Made by a program: the position numbers and the translations under genes. Of a stretch of 64,000 bases of DNA, positions 1 to 7,055 are shown in pieces. The stretch is from SB11 sp037968475 (lineage in GTDB: Bacteria; Bacteroidota; Bacteroidia; UBA8524). Below the pieces are notes generated by a model that saw only the letters and a list, made by a program, of their open reading frames with translations, was not told the DNA's origin and did no database searches. Where the stretch lies: assembly GCA_037968475.1 (NCBI GenBank), contig JBBKVO010000008.1, forward strand, positions 62,001-126,000, read 5' to 3'. Positions within the stretch are counted from its first letter, which is position 1. Each line of letters opens with the position of its first letter.

Positions 1-66
1 GGCATTTACATACTACACCTTAGCAACGGGCAACAAAGTACCTATACTAAATTTGTGAAAGAGTAG
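1..66 (+). CDS. C-terminal end of a T9SS-sorted protein (partial)
   Basis: The first 21 codons read in frame 1 to a TAG at 64-66. The peptide has the shape of the last strands of a type A T9SS C-terminal sorting domain: G-I-Y-I-L, a short N-G turn, then T-K-F-V-K-E at the terminus, as in many Por_Secre_tail proteins. The cargo domain lies outside the window, so nothing can be said about its function. Such tails direct export through the type IX machinery and removal by the PorU-type sortase. Confidence 0.75.
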   Translation, partial: GIYILHLSNGQQSTYTKFVKE

Positions 67-352
67 ATGTTCGTAGTGCTGAACTCGATTCAGCATCTCG
101 TTGCCCCGTCACCCTGAATTTATTTCAGGGTCTCGCTTTGTAATTCACATGAATTGAGCAACGAGATGCCGACCTTCGTCGGCATGACGGGGAAACAAGC
201 GCGTTGTCATCCTGAGGTAACTCGAAGGGTGAGAAGGGCAGACTAACACGTATGGTTCGAGCGACCTCTCCATAACAAGCCACGCACATGGGTTTGACTC
301 CGCTCACCATGACATGGCCGCGCACGACTATCGCCATTGCTAGAAATCCATA
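67..352. repeat. Intergenic dispersed repeats, no gene
   Basis: This gap holds several short imperfect inverted repeats instead of a gene. One is CCTGAATTTATTTCAGG near 112-128; another is built on TGCCGAC/GTCGGCA near 168-186; a third is a TCATCCTGAGG...CTCGAAGGGTGAG block near 207-234. Related blocks recur at about 6.05, 14.65, 29.3-29.6, 31.8-33.0, 36.1-36.5 and 46.8-46.9 kb. Open frames through them have no protein character. They look like a REP-type intergenic family. Confidence 0.7.
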
Positions 353-389
353 AAACAATTAGCTGCCCTTTTGAGGCAGCTAATTGTTT
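353..389 (-). terminator. Rho-independent terminator, probably bidirectional
   Basis: A perfect 15-bp stem (353-367 with 375-389) encloses a 7-nt loop. Read on the minus strand it is followed by a T-rich stretch. It sits 25 bp beyond the stop codon of the OmpA gene and could also stop transcripts coming from the left. Confidence 0.85.
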
Positions 390-414
390 AAGGTAAGATT
401 GAGAAAGGTTTGTT

Positions 415-1485
415 TTAATATGTTAATGAAATTTCTACTCGGCGGTTAGCTGTACGGCCTTCTTCAGTATCATTACCTTGCAAGGGGCGGGTATCGCCAA
501 GCCCTTCTGATGAAATACTGTTTTCATCAATGCCTTTGTTTACCAAATATTCTCTTACTGCATAAGCACGGCGTTTTGATAAATCTAAATTATACGCTGC
601 TTCACCTGTATTATCTGTGTGTCCGCTTATTTTGGTTCTAACACCGTTTAGGGTAAGTATTATAACTGCCAGCCTATCCAGTTCTTTTTTTGATGCGTCA
701 GTTAGTTTATCGCTATTGGTTTCAAACAATATGTTTTTTGCTATCGCCGATACATCGGTTTGTGCTTGTTGCAAGGGGCTTTCGCTTTCGCCTTTACAAC
801 CTTGGCTGTTCACTTTAGTAGGGTAGGGTGTTTCGGGGCATTTATCAATATTATCAGGCACACCGTCGCCATCGCCATCGGTTTTATTTTTACCAAAATT
901 TAGTACAAAGCCTACCGTGTGGTTTAGTATAGCATCGTTGCCGCCAATGGCAAAAGCATCAAACTTATCGTTCATAGTTAGGTTATAAGTGCTTTGCACA
1001 TAAATACCAAAATTGGGCGATAGGTTTAACCGTACCCCTGCACCCAAGGGTATATTGGCAAATACTTGCCTGCCAAAACTATCGTTATTGTAGTTGTTTA
1101 TGCCCATCAAACCTATACCTGCGGTAAGGTATGGGGCTATTTTAGAGTTTTCGGGTAGAATAAAACCATTATTAAACTTAATGTTTACATTAAAGTTAGC
1201 ATTAAGCATAAACGAACGTATAGGGCGGTACACAGTATCGCCTGTTTCGTAATTAAAACGTCCGTAGTTTAAATTAAACCCCGCATCTATAAGTGGATTA
1301 ACATAGCGGGCTACACGTACGCCCCAAGCCCCTCTAAAATCATTAAACTTTAAAAAACCGTCGCCCAAATCACCATTATACTCTCTTATATTCAAATCGA
1401 CACCTACGCCCCAAGGGTGCTTACGGTTTTGCGCCGTAGCGGCAACAGTTATCAGTAAAAAAACGATTAGGTAAATTTTTTTCAT
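415..1485 (-). CDS. OmpA family protein: N-terminal barrel, TSP3 linker, peptidoglycan-binding domain
   Basis: 356 aa. A signal peptide (about residues 1-18, ending T-A-Q) is followed by an outer-membrane beta-barrel region of roughly 170 residues with alternating aromatic strands. Next comes an Asp-rich calcium-binding thrombospondin-3 type linker (DGDGDGVPDNID) and a C-terminal OmpA domain with the hallmarks SGHTDNTG, LSKRRAYAVREYL and a terminal NRRVEI. The protein should anchor the outer membrane to peptidoglycan. It is flanked by a terminator downstream and a possible TAnnTTTG-type promoter upstream. A second OmpA protein of similar design lies at 55.7 kb. Confidence 0.93.
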   Translation of the reverse strand: MKKIYLIVFLLITVAATAQNRKHPWGVGVDLNIREYNGDLGDGFLKFNDFRGAWGVRVARYVNPLIDAGFNLNYGRFNYETGDTVYRPIRSFMLNANFNVNIKFNNGFILPENSKIAPYLTAGIGLMGINNYNNDSFGRQVFANIPLGAGVRLNLSPNFGIYVQSTYNLTMNDKFDAFAIGGNDAILNHTVGFVLNFGKNKTDGDGDGVPDNIDKCPETPYPTKVNSQGCKGESESPLQQAQTDVSAIAKNILFETNSDKLTDASKKELDRLAVIILTLNGVRTKISGHTDNTGEAAYNLDLSKRRAYAVREYLVNKGIDENSISSEGLGDTRPLQGNDTEEGRTANRRVEISLTY

Positions 1486-1531
1486 ACACTCTTTCTTTTT
1501 TGGTGCACAGCAAAAACTGTGTTTCGAAGTG

Positions 1532-1565
1532 TAAATATACTAATATTTGGTGCTTATTGTACAAA
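1532..1565 (-). promoter_or_regulatory. Possible Bacteroidota-type promoter of the OmpA gene
   Basis: On the minus strand TTTG (1562-1565) is followed after 22 bp by TATATTTA (1532-1539). This resembles the phylum's -33 TTTG / -7 TAnnTTTG pattern, with one mismatch in the last position and a slightly long spacer. It lies about 50 bp upstream of the ATG. No start-site data support it. Confidence 0.35.
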
Positions 1566-1653
1566 GTACAATTACTATTTTATGTTAATAACTGTAAAAA
1601 ATTGTTTATCAAACATTTACATGGTTTTTACGGTGGATAAACAGCATAAAAAA

Positions 1654-1670
1654 AGCCGCACAGGGCGGCT
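1654..1670 (-). terminator. Rho-independent terminator
   Basis: A 6-bp GC-rich stem (AGCCGC/GCGGCT) is followed on the minus strand by a run of seven Ts (plus-strand As at 1648-1654). With the hairpin at 1711-1740 it forms a tandem pair behind the large T9SS cargo gene that ends at 1780. Confidence 0.75.
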
Positions 1671-1710
1671 TTAGCTATAAAATAGGGGAGTGGTTTGTGA
1701 AATTGAAAAA

Positions 1711-1740
1711 GCCGGTCTGAAAGCAAATTTCAGTACCGGC
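1711..1740 (-). terminator. Rho-independent terminator of the SBBP-repeat gene
   Basis: The stem GCCGGT/ACCGGC continues into an inner CTGAAA/TTTCAG stem with a single bulged base, and is followed on the minus strand by five Ts. It lies 39 bp after the stop codon of the gene at 1780-4689. Confidence 0.85.
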
Positions 1741-1779
1741 TTGTTGTAAATAGTATATAGATTAGCGAAAATGCTTCAC

Positions 1780-4689
1780 TTATTTCACTAAAAGCATAAT
1801 ATTCTTATTTAGGTTCTCCCCTGTAATTTTAACACTGTACATGCCTTGGGCCATATTGGCTTTGCTTATGTCCAATGGTAACTGATTACTGCCTTTAACA
1901 AGTGTGAAATCCTCACTATAATATGTTCTGCCCAGCATATCATAAATATAAACTTTGGCGTTAACGGTAGTTTCTGATTCAATTTCGACAGTTACTTCAT
2001 CGGCTCCTTGACCTAATGGGTTAGGTGAAACTATTGCTGTTTTGTCTTCATTTGGGTTTTGTTGTCCAACCATCGCTCCTCCAGTTGAAGTCCACCATGG
2101 TTCAACATGTAAGTTGGTGATGAAACAGCTCCAGTCCCCTAAATAAAGGTCAAATTTGGCCGAATAACCGGCAGGATCAGCGGGTTTGTGAAAAGGGGTT
2201 CCTTGTGTAGCTTGTTTGCCTGTTATAAAAAGTTCATCAGCATCTACAACATCAAAGTCATTTGCAATTTCGTCCGACATGCCTAAAATATTTGGAGACC
2301 CGTCTTTAGCCCTTCCACCAAAATAAGTACTGTACGCATGTGCATTATATGTTTTATTAAAAACAGATATAAAAGCGTCATTCCCATAGGGAGCTACTTC
2401 TCCTGGTTCATTAGAAGCATTTGTAGCCTGATTATAATAGTTCCCGTGCATTCCTGATACGACAGTTTTTATCGGAATTGAAACGGGGGATACTTGTGCG
2501 GGATTTTTGCGGTGTAATGAAGTACCATATATATATAAGTTATCGTAAATATCGACTTTTGAGGTCACAATATTTCCTTCTTCCAATAGTCCGAAATAAC
2601 TTCTTTCGTATGCTCCGCCACCAAAATATGTACTCCATTTTAATTGTCCCGACGAGTTAAACCGAGTAATCATAACGTCCAAAGTTTGACTTAGTGGGTC
2701 ACTAGCACCACTTACTTGGTTTTGGTGAAATGTATAGGTTGGAGATGGTTTATATGTAGGCCAATAGACATCGTTTACTGCCAAATTGTTAGAAGTTCCC
2801 AAGTTTGTATTTACTGTATTTGAAACACCTACGGCATAAATATCATTAGTGCTATTTACAGCTAATGATGAAAACTGTTCTGCGCCTGCACCCCCAAAAT
2901 GGCTGCTCCATGCAAGTTTGAATGTATTATCAAATTTTGCAATAAATGCTTCTTGGTCGCCTGCTGTGTTATTTCCATATTGGAAATAGGTAGATCCACC
3001 TGGGTTTACAAAAGGGAAGTCTCCCGAAATTGCAGGAGACGTAATAGGACTAGAAACTGCGGGTGCTGAAATACCCGAATATTCAGACAAAGTGATACCA
3101 GCAATATATAGTGATTTTTCGCCGTTGTTATTTACTTTCACTACATCAAACGCCCTTTCTCTTTTATCCCCGCCAAATAATGTGCTCCATTCTAATGTAT
3201 TGTAATTTTGGTCAATATCAAATTCAGCCACAAAAGCCTGCTCATCAAAAGTACCTCCATAACTGTTTTGATAGTACCTGCCTCCCCCTTGGCATAAAGG
3301 AAAATTGCCTGATGAAGTAGTATTGCAAGTAGCAGAAACATTTGATGTTATAGTGTAGCCTGTTATATATAGTTTATGGTCGACATCATCAACAGAAATA
3401 GACATCCCTTCATCGTTCTGTTGCCCGCCAAAATGGGTTACCCACTGTCTAAAACCGCTTGCTTTATCAAACGAAGCTACAAAAGCATCTTTTTGTCCAT
3501 TATTTGTAGCCTGAACAAATGTGCCTTGGTTACTACTAGGCATTGGCAAATCCCCTCCTTTAACATATCCTGTTAAATAAATATAATCGCTGGCAGAGTT
3601 ATAAGATAAAGCCATTTTAGAACAAAATTCATCTCCCGCACCACCAAAATAAGTACTCCATAACCTTTTGTATGATGTGTGTTCGAATTTTGTGATGTAA
3701 ATATCCTTTCCACCGCCACCAGTTTTTTGATCACAGGTATTGCCATTTTGTACGGGGAAAAGATTATCCTTAGGTCTTACCATTGTATGGTAAATATCTT
3801 TTGTAGTTTTATCAACCCTAATTGTCCCCCCTTCTTCATGGCTAGGATTTCCTGATGGTATACTACCGCCCCCATACCGTGTACTCCAACCTGATGCGTC
3901 ATTAGCAATTAAAACAGGATTTGCAGGAGGTATATCAGGGGCATCAATAAAATATAGTTTTTGGGTAATATCATAACCACCAAAATTTTGCAAGGTGGCT
4001 ACGTCTCCGTTAAGCACCCAATCAGGTTTCCACCCTAAAGGGGTTAAGGTATTTGTAGCTATATCTAACTGAAAGGCTTCTAATTGGTTAAACACCATAT
4101 CACCTGACATGGTGTTCACAAGAATATGCCCATCATCCAACACATCAATGCCTGACTGACCTTCAAACTTAAGCCTGATATCTCCCGGGCTTGCCGTTGT
4201 TCCTATTTCATAATAAGTAACAACACCATAGGAATTACTGCTGTATATAATATCAATATCAGTAAAAGCATCATCAATCAAAATCCCTTTATACATATCT
4301 ATATCAAGTACACCATCGGGTATGTAATCGTCATAATAGTTGCCTTTTTCATCAGTTACATCAAACGCGCTGATATTACCGCACTGAATCTCTTCACCAA
4401 ACCCACAATCAAATACAATATCAACCCTGCAAGACCACCTGGTGGCACTGTTTCTTTGCAGATGTGCAACTTTTGGAACATCTAAAAAGAAAATCCCCCT
4501 TACAGCATCTCCACCATGGTATAATACATCTGTAGCTAAAGTGCCATCCCAATCATGAACTTGTCCTATGTTTTCTTTAAAAAAATGGTCTGACACGGCT
4601 TCCTCTGTTGTCCAACCTGGTGGCTGAGCATGCAATCCCACCGATGTTAATAGCGCAAGCATTGCGACTCTAATGTTTAATTTTTTCAT
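1780..4689 (-). CDS. Large secreted SBBP/beta-propeller repeat protein with T9SS type A sorting domain
   Basis: 969 aa with an N-terminal signal peptide (cleavage near L-H-A-Q). From about residue 300 to 840 a unit recurs: 'D-A-F-(V/I)-(A/S)-x-F' followed by 'W-S-T-Y-F-G-G' and then 'I-Y-(I/L)-x-G'. This is the SBBP (seven-bladed beta-propeller) pattern found in secreted Bacteroidota proteins. Residues before 250 form a separate all-beta domain common in front of SBBP repeats. The last ~80 residues start at S-P-N-P and end M-L-L-V-K, a type A sorting domain for the type IX system. The function is unknown; it is probably a surface or released adhesin-like protein. It is a single-gene unit with tandem terminators downstream. 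Confidence 0.9.
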   Translation of the reverse strand: MKKLNIRVAMLALLTSVGLHAQPPGWTTEEAVSDHFFKENIGQVHDWDGTLATDVLYHGGDAVRGIFFLDVPKVAHLQRNSATRWSCRVDIVFDCGFGEEIQCGNISAFDVTDEKGNYYDDYIPDGVLDIDMYKGILIDDAFTDIDIIYSSNSYGVVTYYEIGTTASPGDIRLKFEGQSGIDVLDDGHILVNTMSGDMVFNQLEAFQLDIATNTLTPLGWKPDWVLNGDVATLQNFGGYDITQKLYFIDAPDIPPANPVLIANDASGWSTRYGGGSIPSGNPSHEEGGTIRVDKTTKDIYHTMVRPKDNLFPVQNGNTCDQKTGGGGKDIYITKFEHTSYKRLWSTYFGGAGDEFCSKMALSYNSASDYIYLTGYVKGGDLPMPSSNQGTFVQATNNGQKDAFVASFDKASGFRQWVTHFGGQQNDEGMSISVDDVDHKLYITGYTITSNVSATCNTTSSGNFPLCQGGGRYYQNSYGGTFDEQAFVAEFDIDQNYNTLEWSTLFGGDKRERAFDVVKVNNNGEKSLYIAGITLSEYSGISAPAVSSPITSPAISGDFPFVNPGGSTYFQYGNNTAGDQEAFIAKFDNTFKLAWSSHFGGAGAEQFSSLAVNSTNDIYAVGVSNTVNTNLGTSNNLAVNDVYWPTYKPSPTYTFHQNQVSGASDPLSQTLDVMITRFNSSGQLKWSTYFGGGAYERSYFGLLEEGNIVTSKVDIYDNLYIYGTSLHRKNPAQVSPVSIPIKTVVSGMHGNYYNQATNASNEPGEVAPYGNDAFISVFNKTYNAHAYSTYFGGRAKDGSPNILGMSDEIANDFDVVDADELFITGKQATQGTPFHKPADPAGYSAKFDLYLGDWSCFITNLHVEPWWTSTGGAMVGQQNPNEDKTAIVSPNPLGQGADEVTVEIESETTVNAKVYIYDMLGRTYYSEDFTLVKGSNQLPLDISKANMAQGMYSVKITGENLNKNIMLLVK

Positions 4690-4886
4690 ATTTTTTAATT
4701 TTTAGTTTTGATAGAAAACATTAATTGATAGTGGTTTTAATAGATGAGGTGATAAACCACACACTTGATAGTATTCTACCTTTCGACCTCTAAGTTCATG
4801 ATTTTATTTGATTCACAAAGTGCCCACTTTGTGAAACTATATCTCCAATCCATCAAATGCTCTTTTGGCTTTGTGAAATAAAAAAA

Positions 4887-4912
4887 GCCGTTTAGGAATA
4901 TTCCTAAACGGC
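4887..4912 (-). terminator. Rho-independent terminator of the 3-hydroxyacyl-CoA dehydrogenase gene
   Basis: A perfect 12-bp stem with a 2-nt centre, followed on the minus strand by seven Ts (plus-strand As at 4880-4886). It lies 39 bp beyond the stop codon of the gene at 4952. Confidence 0.9.
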
Positions 4913-4951
4913 CTTATTATTAATAGGTATTTTTATTTATGCAGTTTGCAT

Positions 4952-5845
4952 TTAGTTTTTTCTAAAACGGGCGGCAACCACTAAATCTTTGCTGCCTGCG
5001 ATATACTCGTAAAAGCCTTTACCTGTTTTTGCACCCAAGTGTTTGGCGGTTACCATGTTTACCAGTAGTGGGCAAGGGGCGTATTTTGGGTTTCCAAAAC
5101 CTTCGTACAATACATCCAATATGGCTTTACAAACATCTAAACCAATAAAATCAGCTAATTGCAATGGCCCCATGGGGTGTGCCATACCTAGTTTCATCAC
5201 CGTGTCAATTTCTTCAACACCTGCAACGCCTTCGTATAGCGAGTATATTGCCTCGTTTATCATTGGCATTAAAATACGGTTGGCTATAAAGCCCGGGTAA
5301 TCGTTTACCAACGTAGGTATTTTACCTATTTTGGTTGATAGCTCCATTATGGCATCTGTAACCGCTTTGCTGGTGCTATATCCAGCTATTACCTCTACCA
5401 GTTTCATCACGGGCACTGGGTTCATAAAGTGCATACCAATAACTTTTTCAGGGCGATTAGTAACGGCTGCTATTTGTGTGATGGATATTGATGATGTGTT
5501 TGAGCCTAGTATAGCATGAGCAGGGGCAACTCTGTCCAATTCTTCAAAAATTGATTTTTTGATATTAAAGTTTTCTGATGCTGCTTCAATAACCAAATCA
5601 GCATTGGCAGCACCTTGTGCCAATTGAGTATAGGTAGTTATATTGCTAAGGGCAGCAGCTTTTTGGTCTTCAGTCAAAAGTCCTTTTGTTACCTGACGGT
5701 CAAGGTTTTTGCCAATTGTAGCTATTGCTTTATCCAACGCAGCTTGGTTTATATCAACCAAAGCTACTGTATATCCGTTTTGCGCAAATACGTGGGCTAT
5801 ACCGTTGCCCATTGTTCCTGAGCCTATTACTGTAATGTTCTTCAT
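4952..5845 (-). CDS. hbd: 3-hydroxybutyryl-CoA dehydrogenase
   Basis: 297 aa, full length for the family. It oxidises (S)-3-hydroxyacyl-CoA to 3-oxoacyl-CoA with NAD+, or runs in reverse, in fatty-acid beta-oxidation or butanoate metabolism. The N-terminal Rossmann fold has G-S-G-T-M-G at 8-13 and an acidic residue D31 at the end of beta-2, which fits NAD preference. The catalytic His-Glu pair is visible as H139 (in GMHFMNPVP) and E151, with N116 and N189 in the expected positions. The C-terminal dimerisation domain carries P-M-G-P-L-x-L-A-D and ends soon after G-K-G-F-Y-E-Y. It is monocistronic, with a strong terminator downstream. No other beta-oxidation gene is adjacent. Confidence 0.95.
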   Translation of the reverse strand: MKNITVIGSGTMGNGIAHVFAQNGYTVALVDINQAALDKAIATIGKNLDRQVTKGLLTEDQKAAALSNITTYTQLAQGAANADLVIEAASENFNIKKSIFEELDRVAPAHAILGSNTSSISITQIAAVTNRPEKVIGMHFMNPVPVMKLVEVIAGYSTSKAVTDAIMELSTKIGKIPTLVNDYPGFIANRILMPMINEAIYSLYEGVAGVEEIDTVMKLGMAHPMGPLQLADFIGLDVCKAILDVLYEGFGNPKYAPCPLLVNMVTAKHLGAKTGKGFYEYIAGSKDLVVAARFRKN

Positions 5846-5960
5846 ATAAAAAGTGGTGTTTTTTACTATGTTTTGGCGGCAAAACTACTATAATATTTTA
5901 AACAGGGTTATTCAAATTTTGATTTTGAGCAGGGAAGGGTGTAGCTAGATAAACAAAAAG

Positions 5961-5972
5961 CCCCTTTCGGGG
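5961..5972 (-). terminator. Weak terminator-like hairpin
   Basis: A short CCCC/GGGG stem with a TTTC loop, followed on the minus strand by C-T-T-T-T-T. It could end transcription coming from the membrane-protein gene at 6267. The stem is only four pairs long. Confidence 0.4.
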
Positions 5973-5979
5973 GAATTAT

Positions 5980-6262
5980 GAACGCTGAATGAACTTTTTT
6001 GATTTAACCCTTTTCTATCGGTTTGAAAACCGATGAAAGCAATCCACCCTTCGGCTTCGCTCAGGATGACAACCGCACAAGGCTTATGGGCTAGTTATTC
6101 GACTTTACTCACCCCAAAAAAATTAAAATCGCCCGACTACCCAACATCTCCCCTCTCTAAAAATTAGAGAGGGGCGCAACGACACAAATCGAGCTAAACA
6201 ATATTTTGGGGTGAGTTTAAAAAAAAATCGACAGGTAAAAACCAACTACTATACTATTTTAT
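5980..6262. repeat. Intergenic repeat cluster, no gene
   Basis: The gap between the dehydrogenase and the membrane protein carries copies of dispersed elements. These are a CTTCGGCTTCGCTCAGGATGAC block (about 6049-6070), a CCCCTCTCT...AGAGAGGGG inverted repeat (about 6151-6175), and two copies of a TTTGGGGTGAGTT-type motif, one on each strand (about 6108-6118 and 6209-6220). The same trio recurs near 29.5, 32.1, 32.6, 33.0 and 46.3-46.4 kb. Confidence 0.7.
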
Positions 6263-6266
6263 AGAT

Positions 6267-6893
6267 TTAACCATTACCTATATTTTGCGGCGGTTCATCA
6301 AGTGCTGGTTCGGCTTGGTCGGGTGAATTAGTCTTTTTCACTATATAATTATTGTAAATATTATAGCCTATAATAAATAGTAACAATAGTAGCATTAACC
6401 AAAACCCATACTCGTAGCCCAGTTTAATTTCTATTCCTAACGAGTCGTTGCTACCCATTCCTGCCTTACCGTGCAATTGGTTATTCATTACTACAATAAA
6501 AGTTAATAAGCCTGCCAAACCTATAGCTGCTGGAATAATAGCACCCAATCCTTTTTTTATGATGGTAACAAAGCTAAGTATTAACCCAATTAGGGCACTT
6601 ACCAGTACTATTACCATAAACCAATTGGTTTCTATTTTTTCATTATTGTCTTGTGTATTAGTTTCAGCGACTGCATTTTCATTACTAGAATCATTTCCGT
6701 CCAAACGTTTGCCAAACGCGGTCATTTCCCTCACCATTGGGTTAGCTTCGGCATCAATCGTTGTTCCTACAATTAAATCGTAGCCTTTTAGCTCTACCAA
6801 TTTCATGGTATTACATTTTATAGATACAAAAGGCAATACAAAGCAAATAAGTATAAGGGTAAAAGCTCCACTGTTAATGTATTTACTAATCAT
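6267..6893 (-). CDS. Four-helix membrane protein of unknown function
   Basis: 208 aa; I do not recognise the family. Hydrophobic segments lie at about residues 8-26, 93-112, 115-137 and 163-186. A soluble, Asn/Glu/Asp-rich segment (about 30-90) follows the first segment, and a Pro/Glu-rich tail ends the protein. The two central helices are separated by only a K-K-G turn. The gene is divergent from gyrA across about 160 bp. Nothing in the sequence suggests catalysis. Confidence 0.75.
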   Translation of the reverse strand: MISKYINSGAFTLILICFVLPFVSIKCNTMKLVELKGYDLIVGTTIDAEANPMVREMTAFGKRLDGNDSSNENAVAETNTQDNNEKIETNWFMVIVLVSALIGLILSFVTIIKKGLGAIIPAAIGLAGLLTFIVVMNNQLHGKAGMGSNDSLGIEIKLGYEYGFWLMLLLLLFIIGYNIYNNYIVKKTNSPDQAEPALDEPPQNIGNG

Positions 6894-7055
6894 AGAATAG
6901 AAGTGTTTTTCATTTATAAAAGTAATTAATCGCCAGCTATAAACAATCCTTTTTCAGTTTATACTCAAAACACCATGTTTTCCACATCATTGTGGGCATT
7001 CTTTTACGTTATCAAAAGGTAAAATGAACTATTTTAGCGGCTTCGTTAAAGTAAT

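Noticed and set aside
125..358. 77-codon minus-strand frame
   Set aside because: Lies wholly in dispersed repeats; related repeat copies elsewhere do not keep the frame.
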